Source: Nitrospira sp. (GTDB lineage Bacteria > Nitrospirota > Nitrospiria > Nitrospirales > Nitrospiraceae). Taken from it: DNA of 64,000 bases. Location of the stretch: positions 496,001 to 560,000 of the forward strand of contig JACOEK010000001.1 in assembly GCA_024998595.1 (NCBI GenBank). The letters are read 5' to 3'. A program made the position numbers and the translations under genes. How positions within the stretch are numbered: the first letter of the stretch is position 1; each line of letters begins with the position of its first letter. Positions 49,796 through 60,454 of the stretch are shown one piece after another. The notes under the pieces were generated by a model. That model was not told the origin of the DNA. It did no database searches and saw only the letters and a list, made by a program, of their open reading frames with translations.

Positions 49796-51253
49796 ATGCG
49801 GGAGCATCGTGGCGTAATGGCGTTGTTTACGGTCGAAGAAATTTGCGAAGTGTTGAGCGCTAAGTCGCCGACAGGGTTGAGTCCGCAGGATTTGAAGCAG
49901 CGGATCCGCCGTGTGGTGACCGATTCTCGTCTGGTACGAAAAGGTGATCTGTTCATCGCTTTTCAAGGCGAACGATTCGACGCGCACAGCTTCGTGCCGA
50001 AAGTGTTTGCGCAAGGCGCCGTCTGTGCCATCGTGCAGGAAGATTACCGGCTTCCTCCGATGAAGCAGCGCACCGGCACGCCCATCGTGCTCGGGGTGAG
50101 GGATACGCTCGAGGCCTTTCAGCGCTTGGCCACACACTATCGCAACCGGTTTCCTATTCCCGTCATCGCCATCACGGGGAGCAACGGGAAGACCACGACG
50201 AAGGAAATGGTCGCCCATGTGGTCGCACAACGCTGGAAAACGCTCAAGACCGAGGGCAATCTCAATAATCGCATCGGCGTGCCGCAGACCCTCTTCCAAT
50301 TGGCGCCCCGGCATCAGGCGGCGGTGATCGAAATGGGCGTGGATCAGCAGGGCCAAACCACCCGGCTGTGCGAAATTGCGAGGCCGACGATCGGTGTGAT
50401 CACCAATATCGGACCGGACCATTTGGAGTTCTTCGGCAGCATGGAAGGGTCTGCGCAAGCCAAGGCCGAGTTGCTCGACCATCTGCCGCAGGACGGGGCC
50501 GTGGTGTTGAATGCCGACGATGAGTATTTCGACTATCTGGCAGCCCGGGCGCAGTGTCAGGTCGTGGCATTCGGTGCGTCGCCGAAGGCCGTGGTTCGGG
50601 CCGCGAATATTCGCCCCGATGAGAAGGGCGGCACATTGTTCGGCCTTATCCTGCCGGGAAAAACCCGCCAGACGGAGGTGCGCATCCGGACGCAGGGGCA
50701 ACACAATGTGAGTAACGCCCTGGCAGCGGCCGCCGTGGGGCATGTCCTGGGTTTGTCGGGTGCGGCCATCGCCGAGGGATTGTCGAAGTTCCGCCCGGCA
50801 GCCATGCGATCACAAATCAGCCACTCGCACGGGGTGCAGGTCATCAACGATTGCTACAATGCCAACCCGGCCTCCATGAAGGCGGCCATTCAATTGTTGG
50901 CGGAGTTGGGGCGGGGGAAACGATCGATCGCGGCTCTGGGCGACATGCTGGAGTTAGGTGCAGATACCAAACGCATGCACCGGGACGTCGGGGCGTTTCT
51001 CGCTGCGCAGGGGATCGGGCACCTGTTGGCTTGTGGTGTATTGGGGCGGGAGTTGGCCGAAGGGGCTCGTCAGGCCGGCATGGCATCCGACAGGATTGCC
51101 GAACTTCCCGACGCGCAAGCGGCCGCTACGGCCCTGGCCCGCATGATCCGGCAAGGCGACGTGGTGCTGGTGAAAGCCTCGCGTGGGATGCGCATGGAAC
51201 AGGTCGTGGACGCCCTGACCGGCATGCGGCGAGTGGCGAAAAAAGCTTGTTAG
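49796..51253 (+). CDS. murF: UDP-MurNAc-tripeptide:D-Ala-D-Ala ligase
   Basis: The ATG at 49796 has GAGG 6 bases upstream, giving 485 residues; an ATG 21 bases later is possible. It has the Mur ligase P-loop AITGSNGKTTTKEM near residue 127, EMGVDQQGQ, and NDCYNANPASMKAA, which together identify MurF. It attaches the D-Ala-D-Ala dipeptide made by Ddl, encoded further down the same cluster. It lies 18 bases after murE. Confidence 0.94.
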   Translation: MREHRGVMALFTVEEICEVLSAKSPTGLSPQDLKQRIRRVVTDSRLVRKGDLFIAFQGERFDAHSFVPKVFAQGAVCAIVQEDYRLPPMKQRTGTPIVLGVRDTLEAFQRLATHYRNRFPIPVIAITGSNGKTTTKEMVAHVVAQRWKTLKTEGNLNNRIGVPQTLFQLAPRHQAAVIEMGVDQQGQTTRLCEIARPTIGVITNIGPDHLEFFGSMEGSAQAKAELLDHLPQDGAVVLNADDEYFDYLAARAQCQVVAFGASPKAVVRAANIRPDEKGGTLFGLILPGKTRQTEVRIRTQGQHNVSNALAAAAVGHVLGLSGAAIAEGLSKFRPAAMRSQISHSHGVQVINDCYNANPASMKAAIQLLAELGRGKRSIAALGDMLELGADTKRMHRDVGAFLAAQGIGHLLACGVLGRELAEGARQAGMASDRIAELPDAQAAATALARMIRQGDVVLVKASRGMRMEQVVDALTGMRRVAKKAC

Positions 51254-51310
51254 CCATACTCAAAGGAATTTTAGAATCCGCCGATCCATGGCGGGCAAAG
51301 AAGCCGTAGG

Positions 51311-52387
51311 ATGTTATACAACTGGCTCTACCCACTCCATACACAGTTTTCGTTCCTGAACGTGTTTCGCTACCAGAGTTTCCGGATCATCTACGCTGCC
51401 GTCACCGCGTTTCTCATCGCCTTTGTGATGGCGCCCTGGGTCATTCGGAAATTGCAGGAGATTAAACTCGGGCAGCAGATTCGCGACGATGGGCCGAAGC
51501 GGCATTTGGCCAAAAGCGGGACGCCGACGATGGGCGGCATTCTCATTATCTTTGCAGTCGTCCTGTCCACGCTCTTGTGGGCGGACATGACCAACCGCTA
51601 CGTCTGGCTGGTGGTGGTGGCGACCGTCGGTTTCGGCGCCGTGGGTTTTGCCGACGACTATCTGAAATTCATCAAGCGCCAATCGAAGGGCCTTTCGGCG
51701 GCGCAAAAATTCTCCGGCCAGATTCTAGTTGCGCTCGCGATCGGCGTGTTTCTCTACACCTTGCCCAGTTACACGACCAAACTCAGCGTGCCGTTCTTCA
51801 AGTTTTTCACGCCCGACTTGGGCTGGTTCTATATCGTCTTCGTTATTCTTGTCATCGTCGGCAGTTCCAATGCCGTCAATTTGACGGACGGGCTCGATGG
51901 TTTGGCCATCGGTCCGGTCATGATCGCCTCGTTGGCCTATACGATCGTGGCCTATGTGACCGGGAACCGCGTGATGGCCGAATATTTGCTTATCCCCTAC
52001 ATCGAAGGCGCGGGAGAAATCGCCATTTTTACCGGAGCGATCTTAGGGTCGAGTCTGGGCTTTCTCTGGTTCAACACCTACCCGGCCTCGGTCTTTATGG
52101 GTGACGTCGGATCCCTTCCGTTAGGCGCGGCTCTGGGAACGGTGGCGGTCATCAGCAAACACGAGCTGCTGTTGCTCCTGGTCGGTGGTGTGTTCGTCAT
52201 CGAAGCGTTGTCGGTGATCTTGCAGGTTGGATCCTACAAATTGCGGGGGAAGCGAATTTTCAATATGGCTCCTATCCATCATCATTTTGAGATGAAGGGA
52301 TGGGATGAGCCGAAAGTCGTCGTGCGTTTGTGGATCATTGCCATTTTGTTGGCCTTGCTCAGCTTGAGCACGCTCAAATTGCGGTAG
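51311..52387 (+). CDS. mraY: Phospho-N-acetylmuramoyl-pentapeptide transferase
   Basis: This 358-residue protein has ten transmembrane segments. Characteristic sequences are KSGTPTMGG near residue 65, GFADDYLKF with the Asp pair near 115, [10 protein letters not shown] near 190 and APIHHHFE near 320. It moves phospho-MurNAc-pentapeptide to undecaprenyl phosphate to form lipid I at the inner membrane. The gap of 57 bases from murF holds no clear terminator. Confidence 0.95.
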   Translation: MLYNWLYPLHTQFSFLNVFRYQSFRIIYAAVTAFLIAFVMAPWVIRKLQEIKLGQQIRDDGPKRHLAKSGTPTMGGILIIFAVVLSTLLWADMTNRYVWLVVVATVGFGAVGFADDYLKFIKRQSKGLSAAQKFSGQILVALAIGVFLYTLPSYTTKLSVPFFKFFTPDLGWFYIVFVILVIVGSSNAVNLTDGLDGLAIGPVMIASLAYTIVAYVTGNRVMAEYLLIPYIEGAGEIAIFTGAILGSSLGFLWFNTYPASVFMGDVGSLPLGAALGTVAVISKHELLLLLVGGVFVIEALSVILQVGSYKLRGKRIFNMAPIHHHFEMKGWDEPKVVVRLWIIAILLALLSLSTLKLR

Positions 52388-52396
52388 ACGGAACTC

Positions 52397-53785
52397 ATGA
52401 ACGTCAAGGATCTTCAAGTCACGGTCGTCGGTCTCGCCAGGAGCGGGGTCGGGGCTGCGCGGCTGCTCAATCATCTTGGCGCGCGGGTGACCGTGGCCGA
52501 TCGGAAAGAGCCGCAGGAGCTCACGGCTATCCTGTCGCAGGTAGACCGGTCGAACATTGCCGTCAAGGTAGGGAGCCAGTATGAATCGGCGCTTGAAGGC
52601 GCGGATCTGGTCGTGATCAGTCCGGGCGTGCCGACCCACCTGGATGCGCTCAATCGCGCACGCGCTCGCGGCGTTCGAGTCATCGGGGAATTGGAGTTGG
52701 CCGCACGGTATCTGACGGCGCCGGTCGTAGCGGTAACCGGAACCAACGGGAAAAGCACCACAGTGACGCTGATCGGCAAATTCTTGCAGGAGAGTGGGAA
52801 ACGGGCCTTCGTCGGGGGCAATCTGGGCATCGCCGCCAGTGAAGCGGCCCTGGCCTGTGTCCAGGCCAAGCCTGGAGGCCCTGCCCCGTATGAGTATGTG
52901 GTGCTGGAAACCTCCAGCTTCCAGCTTGAAACGATCGAACAATTCCATCCTTGGATCGCGTCGATTCTGAATGTGACGCTCGACCATATGGACCGCTACC
53001 ACTCGGTAGAGGATTACGTGGCGGCCAAGGCGCGTATCTTCGCCAATCAAACCGCCGGTGACTATTCGCTTTTCAACCTGGATGACTCGCGGGTTTCGGC
53101 GCTGCGCGGGAATACGAAAGCTGCCGTACTCGGCTTTAGCCGCAGTGGAGCCACGGTCTCAGGTGTGGCGGGGGCCACGGTGCTGGACGGCGATCTGATT
53201 GTGACGACGGTGCGAGGACAGCGCGAAGAAATCTGCCGCAGGAGCGACATGCGGTTGATCGGGCTCCACAATGTGGAAAATGTGATGGCGGCTGTCACCT
53301 ATGGTCTGTTGTGCGGTTGTTCGATTGAGGCGATCCGCACCGTACTGCGGTCCTTCCCCGGGTTGGAGCATGCCCTGGAAGTGGTGCGCGAGCGCCGTGG
53401 GGTTCGTTTTGTGAACGATTCGAAAGGCACGAATGTCGATGCCGTATTGAAAGCGCTGGAAGGCATTGAACAGCCGATCTGGCTGATCGCCGGCGGGCGC
53501 GACAAGGGCGGCGATTTCTCCCGTTTGGAAGGAGCGATCCGCGAGCGGGTGAAAGGCCTTGTTCTGATCGGTGAAGCGGCGGGCCGCATTCAAGCGGCGA
53601 TGGGTGATTTTGACCGATGTCGTCCTGCAGCGACTCTCCGCGATGCCGTGGAGCTTGCTGCTCGCGAGGCGCAGCCCGGTGAGGTGGTTCTACTCTCGCC
53701 GGCCTGCGCCAGTTTTGACATGTTTGCGGATTACCAAGACCGAGGCCGGCAATTCAAGGCCTTGGTCCAGGCGCTTCCGGCGTGA
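52397..53785 (+). CDS. murD: UDP-MurNAc-L-Ala:D-glutamate ligase
   Basis: This 462-residue cytosolic ligase has an N-terminal Rossmann-like UDP-binding domain ([15 protein letters not shown]), the ATP loop [13 protein letters not shown] near residue 116, and [13 protein letters not shown] and [11 protein letters not shown] further on, all typical of MurD. It adds D-glutamate as the second residue of the stem peptide. It follows mraY by 9 bases. Confidence 0.94.
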   Translation: MNVKDLQVTVVGLARSGVGAARLLNHLGARVTVADRKEPQELTAILSQVDRSNIAVKVGSQYESALEGADLVVISPGVPTHLDALNRARARGVRVIGELELAARYLTAPVVAVTGTNGKSTTVTLIGKFLQESGKRAFVGGNLGIAASEAALACVQAKPGGPAPYEYVVLETSSFQLETIEQFHPWIASILNVTLDHMDRYHSVEDYVAAKARIFANQTAGDYSLFNLDDSRVSALRGNTKAAVLGFSRSGATVSGVAGATVLDGDLIVTTVRGQREEICRRSDMRLIGLHNVENVMAAVTYGLLCGCSIEAIRTVLRSFPGLEHALEVVRERRGVRFVNDSKGTNVDAVLKALEGIEQPIWLIAGGRDKGGDFSRLEGAIRERVKGLVLIGEAAGRIQAAMGDFDRCRPAATLRDAVELAAREAQPGEVVLLSPACASFDMFADYQDRGRQFKALVQALPA

Positions 53786-53820
53786 CGCCGGGAGTCGCAC
53801 GGAGGAACGACAGCTGAACG

Positions 53821-55038
53821 ATGGCACAGCATGCGCTCGGAACTCTGATGTTGCCCTGGTCGGCCTCGACTCAGCGGGCGTCCAAGCGCGTGCCGGTGGA
53901 TCCGGCACTTCTGGCAGTCACCCTTATCCTCGCGTTGATAGGCGTGGTGATGGTGTTCAGCGCCAGCGCGGTGGTGGCGGGCAACCGGTTTCACGATCCC
54001 TGGTTTTTTCTCAAGCGGCAGGTCGCCTGGTTGGTCGTTGGTCTGCTGGTCATGCATCTCATCGCGCGGATCGATTACACGATCTGGAAGAAACTGGCGA
54101 TACCACTGCTCTGTGGAGCCACGCTGTTATTGGTCTTAGTGCTCATTCCATCGCTCGGGAATGTGGCCAAGGGGGCACGGCGGTGGCTGCACCTGGGGCC
54201 GATCAACATTCAGCCGGCCGAGGTGGCGAAATTCGTGGCCGTCATCTACGCGGCAGCGTATCTGACCAAAAAGCAGGATCAGATTACGCAGTTCGCGCGC
54301 GGCCTGTTGCCGCCGCTGATCGTCATTGGGTTGCTGAGCGGGTTGGTGCTCCTGGAGCCGGATCTGGGCACGGTGGTGGTGATGGGGCTTGTCGTGGTGA
54401 CGCTGCTGTTTCTGGCAGGGGCGCGGATCAAGCACCTTGCCATCCTGTCCTTGTGCGCGTTGACGGGGGTGGCAGCGCTTATTCTGACGTCACCCTACCG
54501 GTGGAAACGGTTTCTGATGTTCTTGGATCCTACGAAGGACCCTTCCGGAGCGGGCTTTCAGATCACGCAGTCGTTTTTGGCCTTCGGCAGCGGCGGTCCG
54601 TTCGGGGTCGGACTGGGAGAGGGCAAACAGAAATTATTCTTCCTGCCGGAGGCGCACACCGATTTCGTACTCGCGCTGGTCGGCGAAGAGTTGGGGTTGT
54701 TGGGTACCGTGACGATCGTGCTGCTGTTCGGTCTCTTCGTGATCAAAGGATTTCAGATTGCGAGCCGGGCGCGGCATCCCTTTGGAAAGCACCTGGCGAT
54801 GGGCATCACGATGTTGATCGGCATGCAGGCGTTGGTGAATGCGGGGGTCGTCACGGGGCTGTTGCCCACCAAGGGGTTGACGCTGCCGTTCGTGAGTTAT
54901 GGGGGCTCATCGCTGGTGGCCAATCTGTTCGGCGTGGGGATTCTCTTGAATATCTCCCGCGACCGGCAGGGTGGGCACGGCGGTCAAGAGGGCGGCGGAT
55001 CTCGGGGCGCGCGAAAGCGCGGGGTGATCACGGAATGA
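53821..55038 (+). CDS. ftsW: Peptidoglycan glycosyltransferase FtsW (SEDS family)
   Basis: This 405-residue protein has ten transmembrane segments. SEDS hallmarks are GVVMVFSASAV near the N-terminus, INIQPAEVAKF near residue 130, LLEPDLGTVVVM near 178 and GLTLPFVSYGGSSLVAN near 345. It polymerises septal glycan strands with FtsI. A polar tail of about 30 residues, with GGHGGQEGGGSRGARK, ends the protein. The stop overlaps the murG start by 4 bases. Confidence 0.93.
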   Translation: MAQHALGTLMLPWSASTQRASKRVPVDPALLAVTLILALIGVVMVFSASAVVAGNRFHDPWFFLKRQVAWLVVGLLVMHLIARIDYTIWKKLAIPLLCGATLLLVLVLIPSLGNVAKGARRWLHLGPINIQPAEVAKFVAVIYAAAYLTKKQDQITQFARGLLPPLIVIGLLSGLVLLEPDLGTVVVMGLVVVTLLFLAGARIKHLAILSLCALTGVAALILTSPYRWKRFLMFLDPTKDPSGAGFQITQSFLAFGSGGPFGVGLGEGKQKLFFLPEAHTDFVLALVGEELGLLGTVTIVLLFGLFVIKGFQIASRARHPFGKHLAMGITMLIGMQALVNAGVVTGLLPTKGLTLPFVSYGGSSLVANLFGVGILLNISRDRQGGHGGQEGGGSRGARKRGVITE

Positions 55039-56156
55039 ATATCGTGATTGCAGCAGGAGGCACAGGCGGTCACCTGTATCCGGCCATTGCCGTCGCGCGG
55101 GAATTTTTGCGGCAGGATCCTTCGACGCGCATCCTGTTCGTCGGGACGACACGTGGTATCGAACAAAAGGTTCTGGCTCACGAAGGGCTTCCCTTGCGGT
55201 GCATCACGGCGCATCCGTTCATGGGCAAGAGCTCGGTCGAGATGGTCAAGGCGCTCGTCACCCTTCCGGTCAGTCTATGGCAATCGCTTGGAGTGCTGAA
55301 ACAGCAGGGCGCTGATCTGGTGTTCGGCGTGGGAGGATACACCAGCCCGGCGATGCTGGTGGCGGCGTTTTTGCGGCGCGTTCCCGGCGTCATTCTTGAA
55401 CCGAATGCCTATCCGGGAATGGCAAACAAAGCCGTTGCGCCGCTCGTGCGACGCATATTTCTGGCATTCGAATCGACAAGACAATTTTTTGATCGACGGA
55501 AGACAAGTGTGGTCGGGACCCCGGTACGGCTGGCGTTTTTGGAATCCACCTCCCCTGAGGCGGGACGGGCCGAGGCGGGATCGCAGCGGCACCTGTTGAT
55601 TTTCGGCGGCAGCCAAGGCGCCAAGGCCATCAACTCGGCGATGATCGACGCGTTGCCCCTGCTCGCGACCATGAAATCCCGTTTGACCATTACGCATCAA
55701 ACGGGCGAGGCGGATCATGCCCGTGTGGCGGCCGCCTATGCACAGGCGGAAATCCCTGCGCAGGTTGTCCCGTTTCTCTACGACATGCCCACGGTGCTCC
55801 GAGCTGCAGATCTGGTGGTGGCGCGAGCCGGCGCCATGACGATTGCCGAATTGACCGTCTGCGGGAAGCCGGCCATTCTGATTCCGCTTCCCACGGCCAT
55901 CTACAATCATCAGTTACGGAATGCAGAAGTGATGGCGAAGGCCGGTGGAGCGGTGCTCCTGCCACAAGCGCAGTTGACTGGCGCCGGGTTGGCACAGACC
56001 ATCATGGAAATTTTCGGGGAGCCCCAACGACTCGATACCATGAGTCGCCACAGTTGGAATATGCGGCGCAGTGATGCGGCGGAAACCATCGTGCGTGAAT
56101 GTTATGACGTCATAAGGAGGCGCCATGAGGCCAGCGACAGCGCTCGCGCCCTATGA
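55035..56156 (+). CDS. murG: Undecaprenyl-PP-MurNAc-pentapeptide:UDP-GlcNAc transferase
   Basis: The start at ATG 55035 is chosen because it gives the family N-terminus [20 protein letters not shown]; the open frame upstream is a shadow of murD and ftsW. The 373-residue GT-B enzyme also has [28 protein letters not shown] and [11 protein letters not shown]. It adds GlcNAc to lipid I to make lipid II on the cytosolic membrane face. The last 32 bases overlap a possible early start of murC. Confidence 0.94.
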   Translation: MNIVIAAGGTGGHLYPAIAVAREFLRQDPSTRILFVGTTRGIEQKVLAHEGLPLRCITAHPFMGKSSVEMVKALVTLPVSLWQSLGVLKQQGADLVFGVGGYTSPAMLVAAFLRRVPGVILEPNAYPGMANKAVAPLVRRIFLAFESTRQFFDRRKTSVVGTPVRLAFLESTSPEAGRAEAGSQRHLLIFGGSQGAKAINSAMIDALPLLATMKSRLTITHQTGEADHARVAAAYAQAEIPAQVVPFLYDMPTVLRAADLVVARAGAMTIAELTVCGKPAILIPLPTAIYNHQLRNAEVMAKAGGAVLLPQAQLTGAGLAQTIMEIFGEPQRLDTMSRHSWNMRRSDAAETIVRECYDVIRRRHEASDSARAL

Positions 56157-57621
56157 ACAACGAGAGCGGGAGAGACAGCAACAGGATCGGACCAACGGGC
56201 AGCGATCATTTCGAGGACAGGAGCTAAGGCGGACGGCGATGTTCAGAAAGACACAACATATTCATTTAGTGGGCATCGGCGGATCCGGGATGAGCGGCAT
56301 CGCCGAGGTGTTGTTGACGTTGGGGTACAAAGTCAGCGGCTCGGACCTCAGTCAGTCGGAAACGACGCGCCGGCTTGAAGAACTGGGCGGGCGCATCGCC
56401 ATCGGGCACCATGAATCCAATATCGGTGAGGCGCAGGTGGTGGTGATTTCCTCCGCGGTGGCGGCGACCAATCCTGAAGTCGTGGCGGCGAAAGCGCGGC
56501 AGATTCCGGTCATCCCCCGCGCCGAAATGTTGGCCGAGCTCATGCGGTTAAAGTTCGGCGTGGCCATCGCCGGTGCTCATGGCAAGACGACCACGACGTC
56601 GATGGTGGCTAATGTTCTCGCGCAAGGCGGCCTGGACCCGACCATGGTCATCGGCGGCAAGGTGAATGCCTTGGGGAGCCATGCCCGGTTAGGGCGGGGC
56701 GATCTCCTCATCGCGGAAGCGGACGAAAGCGACGGCTCGTTTCTGCGTCTGGCGCCGACGATCGCTGCGGTCACCAATATCGACCGTGAACATCTGGACC
56801 ATTACGGCAGCATGGAACGGCTCAACGACAGTTTTCTTGAATTTGTGAACAAGGTCCCGTTCTACGGCCTGGCCGTGCTCTGTTCCGACGATGAACGGCT
56901 GCGCACGCTCCTGCCGCGCGTGGTGAAAAGATTCCAGACGTACGGACTGAACGAATATCCCGACCATGTGCCGGATTTTCGCGCAACCGACATCAGCTTG
57001 CGGCAATGGGGTTCGGAGTTTCGGGTGTTCTTCCGCGGACGCAACCTGGGGCCGTTTCGTTTGGCCATTCCCGGCATCCACAACGTCTCGAATTCGCTGA
57101 TCGCGATTGCCATCGGCATGGAGCTGGATATTCCGGTCGATCTCATCCGGAAAGGCCTCGCGGCATTCAGCGGCGTGGAACGTCGATTCCATCTGCGCGG
57201 AGAGAAGGCCGGCATCATGGTGGTGGACGATTACGGCCATCATCCAACCGAAGTGCGGGCGACGATCGCGGCCGCGAAGCAGGGGTGGGACCGGCGAGTG
57301 GTCGTGCTCTTTCAGCCCCATCGCTACAGCCGTTCGCGCGATTTGATGCAGGAGTTTTCCCATGCGTTCGACCAGGCCGATGCGCTGTTTATGACGGAAA
57401 TCTATGCTGCCGGCGAACAGCCGATTCCCGGCGTGTCCGGCGCCAAGTTGGTTGAAGCTGTGCGGACAGCCGGGCATCCCTCAGCCACCTTCGTCGAGCG
57501 CAAGGAAACCCTCGCAGAGCAGGTGCTGCCGACGCTGAAATCGGGCGATCTGGTGATCACCCTCGGCGCGGGAGACATCTGGAAAGCGGGATTGGCGATC
57601 CTTGATCGATTGCCGGCCTAG
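56125..57621 (+). CDS. murC: UDP-MurNAc:L-alanine ligase
   Basis: Two starts are possible. ATG 56125 has a strong AAGGAGG 5 bases upstream and gives 498 residues, but overlaps murG. ATG 56239 gives 460 residues starting [15 protein letters not shown], the conserved MurC N-terminus. The first 38 residues of the long form are Arg/Gln-rich and probably disordered. The ATP loop [12 protein letters not shown] and DEYGHHPTE-like [13 protein letters not shown] are typical. MurC starts the stem peptide by adding L-alanine. I list the longer form because of the ribosome site. Confidence 0.9.
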   Translation: MRPATALAPYEQRERERQQQDRTNGQRSFRGQELRRTAMFRKTQHIHLVGIGGSGMSGIAEVLLTLGYKVSGSDLSQSETTRRLEELGGRIAIGHHESNIGEAQVVVISSAVAATNPEVVAAKARQIPVIPRAEMLAELMRLKFGVAIAGAHGKTTTTSMVANVLAQGGLDPTMVIGGKVNALGSHARLGRGDLLIAEADESDGSFLRLAPTIAAVTNIDREHLDHYGSMERLNDSFLEFVNKVPFYGLAVLCSDDERLRTLLPRVVKRFQTYGLNEYPDHVPDFRATDISLRQWGSEFRVFFRGRNLGPFRLAIPGIHNVSNSLIAIAIGMELDIPVDLIRKGLAAFSGVERRFHLRGEKAGIMVVDDYGHHPTEVRATIAAAKQGWDRRVVVLFQPHRYSRSRDLMQEFSHAFDQADALFMTEIYAAGEQPIPGVSGAKLVEAVRTAGHPSATFVERKETLAEQVLPTLKSGDLVITLGAGDIWKAGLAILDRLPA

Positions 57622-57641
57622 GGGGATGAGAGGCGGGAACG

Positions 57642-58574
57642 GTGTCACGTGTGGCGCGGAAAGAGCAATCGGCGAGAACGAAAAACGACTGGGCGCGCAT
57701 CCTTGAGGGAATTCGTGGAACGATCAGGTACGAGGCGCCGCTGCAATCCTATACCTCGTTCCGCATCGGGGGACCGGCCGAAGTCCTGGTGGAGCCGGCC
57801 GATGTGGACGATTTGTGCCGGGTGGTGGCGCAGGCTCACGCCGAACGCCTCCCGATTTTCGTGGTGGGTGGGACGAATCTGCTCGTTCGTGACGGGGGAA
57901 TTCGCGGTCTCGTGCTCAGCCTCCGGCAACTCAAGGCCATCCGCCATGAACCGGGATCTGTCCTCTACGCGGAGGGGGGCGTGGGTATGCCGACGTTGAT
58001 CGGGTATGCCATCCGCCGTTCGCTGGCGGGGTTGGAATGGGGAGCCGGGATTCCCGGCACGGTCGCCGGTTGTGTGGTGATGAATGCGGGAACGCGATTA
58101 GGCGAAATGAAGGATTCGGTCAAAGCGGTTCGCATGGTGGGTCCACGCGGGCGGGTGCTGGACATTCCAGCGGCCGATATTCCGTTCAGTTACCGGCGGG
58201 CGCATCTGCCGCGCGGCATCGTGGCCGGAGTCTGGCTGCAGTTGAAGCCCGGGGCGCACGACCAGATTGAAAAGACCGTGAAGGACTATTTGCAGTATCG
58301 CAAACAGACGCAGCCCTTAACGCTGCCGAGCGCCGGGTGCGTATTCAAAAATCCTCCGCAGGATTCCGCCGGCCGCCTGGTAGACGTCGCAGGCCTCAAG
58401 GGCGCGCGTGTGGGCGATGCCCAGGTCTCCGAGAAGCATGCCAACTTTATGGTGAATGTCGGTCATGCGCGCGCGGCTGATGTGCTGGCCTTGATCAGGA
58501 AAGTTCGCGCCGGAGTCAAAAAGGCCTCGGGCGTCACCCTGGAATTGGAATTGAAGGTGGTCGGTCAGGCCTGA
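57642..58574 (+). CDS. murB: UDP-N-acetylenolpyruvoylglucosamine reductase
   Basis: This 310-residue FAD enzyme starts at GTG 57642. It has the FAD-binding YTSFRIGGPAEVLVEP, VVGGTNLLVRDGGIRG and GIPGTVAGCVVMNAG, followed by SAGCVFKNP with the catalytic Ser region, as in type II MurB proteins. It reduces enolpyruvyl-UDP-GlcNAc to UDP-MurNAc with NADPH, an early step that precedes MurC. It sits between murC and ddl as in many dcw clusters. Confidence 0.94.
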   Translation: MSRVARKEQSARTKNDWARILEGIRGTIRYEAPLQSYTSFRIGGPAEVLVEPADVDDLCRVVAQAHAERLPIFVVGGTNLLVRDGGIRGLVLSLRQLKAIRHEPGSVLYAEGGVGMPTLIGYAIRRSLAGLEWGAGIPGTVAGCVVMNAGTRLGEMKDSVKAVRMVGPRGRVLDIPAADIPFSYRRAHLPRGIVAGVWLQLKPGAHDQIEKTVKDYLQYRKQTQPLTLPSAGCVFKNPPQDSAGRLVDVAGLKGARVGDAQVSEKHANFMVNVGHARAADVLALIRKVRAGVKKASGVTLELELKVVGQA

Positions 58575-58583
58575 CGCAGATCG

Positions 58584-59582
58584 ATGAAGGGAGTGGACGT
58601 GACGGAACGGAAGCCGCTGACTCGTTCGAAAATCGGAGTGTTGATGGGAGGCCAGTCCTCGGAGCGTGAGGTGTCCCTCAAGACCGGCGAAGCCGTGTAC
58701 CGATCTCTTGTCCGCAGCGGCTACGACGCGGTAGCAATCGATGTGGGGCCGGGGTTATCCCAAACGTTGCATGAGCAAGCGATAGAAGTGGCCTTCCTGG
58801 CATTGCATGGACCGGGCGGGGAAGACGGCGCCATCCAGGGATTTTTGGAGACCCTCGGCATTCCCTATACGGGATCCGGCGTGCGTGCCAGCGCCATCGG
58901 CATGCACAAGGTGGTAACCAAGACGGAGCTCGAAGCCCAAGGCATTCCGGTGCCGCGCGGCACGGTAGTGTGGCGAGGAACGGCGCCCACGTTGACCCGT
59001 ATTCTGACGAGCTGCAAGTTGAAGCTGCCGATTGTTGTGAAACCGGCGAGCCAGGGATCCACCATCGGTGTGACCATCGTCCGCACACCTTCGCAATGGA
59101 AAGAGGCCTTGCGGGTTGCCCATCGGTACGATGAGGAAGCGATGATCGAGGCGTTTATTCCAGGGCACGAAGTTACGGTGTCGCTCCTGGATGATGCCGA
59201 TGGGGCGGTGACCGGGTTGCCCGCGGTGGAGATTGTGGCTCCGGACGGATTTTACGACTTCTCGGCAAAATATACGAAGGGTCGGACGCAGTACCTCTGC
59301 CCGGCGCCGCTGTCCGCCGCGGTGAGTCGCGAGATCAAGCAGCTGGCCATCCGCACCTATCAGGCCCTGGGCTGCAACGGAGCGGCGCGGGTGGATTTTC
59401 GAATTGCGCCCAAGGGCAAATCTTACGTGTTGGAAATCAACACAGTACCGGGGATGACGGAGACGAGCCTGTTGCCGATGGCGGCGGGCAAAGCGGGCCT
59501 GACTTACGACGCGTTGACGGAACGGATCCTCCAATCCGCCCTCCGGCGTGCCGGAGTGGGATCATTTCGAGCCCTGAGGTAG
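58584..59582 (+). CDS. ddl: D-alanine-D-alanine ligase
   Basis: ATG 58584 gives 332 residues; GTG 58599, with GGGAG 6 bases upstream, is also a good start. The ATP-grasp enzyme begins KIGVLMGGQSSEREVSLKTG and has ALHGPGGEDGAIQGFLE, GSTIGVTIV, GHEVTVSLLDD and EINTVPGMTETSLLPMAA. It joins two D-alanines for use by MurF. It lies 9 bases after murB and 2 bases before ftsQ. Confidence 0.94.
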   Translation: MKGVDVTERKPLTRSKIGVLMGGQSSEREVSLKTGEAVYRSLVRSGYDAVAIDVGPGLSQTLHEQAIEVAFLALHGPGGEDGAIQGFLETLGIPYTGSGVRASAIGMHKVVTKTELEAQGIPVPRGTVVWRGTAPTLTRILTSCKLKLPIVVKPASQGSTIGVTIVRTPSQWKEALRVAHRYDEEAMIEAFIPGHEVTVSLLDDADGAVTGLPAVEIVAPDGFYDFSAKYTKGRTQYLCPAPLSAAVSREIKQLAIRTYQALGCNGAARVDFRIAPKGKSYVLEINTVPGMTETSLLPMAAGKAGLTYDALTERILQSALRRAGVGSFRALR

Positions 59583-59584
59583 CG

Positions 59585-60454
59585 ATGCCGCTCAAGTGGC
59601 GGAAAGCACGACCGGCTAAGCTGAATCCGCGGGCGAATGCCCGTTCGGAATCGAGTCTTGATCGTCGTCGAGCCGGGGCGACAGGGGGCTATTGGTCGCG
59701 GTTGGGACGTGGCCTGCTGATTTCCTTGCGCGTGATCGCGACGGTGACGGTCTTGGTGGGAGGCTGCTCAGGGCTCTTTGTTCTGGCGCGTGAAATAGGA
59801 CCCCTCACGCGCGAATGGTTCCTGGTGCGCTCCGTCTCCGTTAATGGTCTGCACCACGTGACCAGAAAAGAAGTGATCGGTCGGTTGGCGCTCAAACCGG
59901 ATACCGCGCTCTATTCCATCAATCCGACGTGGCTGGCGGAACGGATCAAGACCCATCCCTGGATCAAGGATGCGACCGTGGTATTGAAGCCATTGCATGA
60001 AATCCATATCGACATCGTCGAACGGGAGCCGGCGGTGGTGGTGCGCACCCTGGCGGAGAACCTCCTCACTGATGCCGAGGGGGTATTGCTGGCGCGTCTT
60101 GGATCCAGCGATGACCCGACGCTTCCCATTTTGTCGGGTGTCGATGGCAAGCGGCTGGCACAGGGCCGGGCGGAGGATCGTCGTCCCGTGCAGGTTGGCG
60201 CGGCGTTGGCGCGAATGGTGAGTCAGACCACCGGTGGCCGGCCGGACATCAACGTGGGAAATTTGAATAACCTGGTAGTCGAGGTACAGGGCGTGACGTT
60301 TCAGTTCAGTGAGTCGTCGATGAATCAGCAATGGTATCGGTTTCTCAAAATGCGGCCCGCACTGCGTGATGTGGCCTTTGACGGCGAGGGCGCCAGGGCG
60401 AATGAAATCGATCTTCGCTTTGCCGACCGCGTCATTGTTCGGGGAAGGGGGTGA
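59585..60454 (+). CDS. ftsQ: Cell division protein FtsQ
   Basis: This 289-residue bitopic protein has an Arg/Lys-rich cytosolic tail (residues 1-40), a transmembrane helix (about 45-70) and a POTRA domain starting VRSVSVNGLHHVTRKEVIG. The rest matches the FtsQ/DivIB beta domain, with HPWIKDATVVLKPLHEIHIDIVEREP. It binds FtsL/FtsB and recruits late divisome proteins. Its stop overlaps the ftsA GTG start by 4 bases. Confidence 0.9.
   Translation: MPLKWRKARPAKLNPRANARSESSLDRRRAGATGGYWSRLGRGLLISLRVIATVTVLVGGCSGLFVLAREIGPLTREWFLVRSVSVNGLHHVTRKEVIGRLALKPDTALYSINPTWLAERIKTHPWIKDATVVLKPLHEIHIDIVEREPAVVVRTLAENLLTDAEGVLLARLGSSDDPTLPILSGVDGKRLAQGRAEDRRPVQVGAALARMVSQTTGGRPDINVGNLNNLVVEVQGVTFQFSESSMNQQWYRFLKMRPALRDVAFDGEGARANEIDLRFADRVIVRGRG

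Noticed and set aside
53571-55034. Open frame upstream of and in frame with murG, giving an apparent 861-residue protein
   Set aside because: This part overlaps murD and ftsW in another frame and is not protein-like; the real MurG starts at 55035 with its standard glycine-rich N-terminus.
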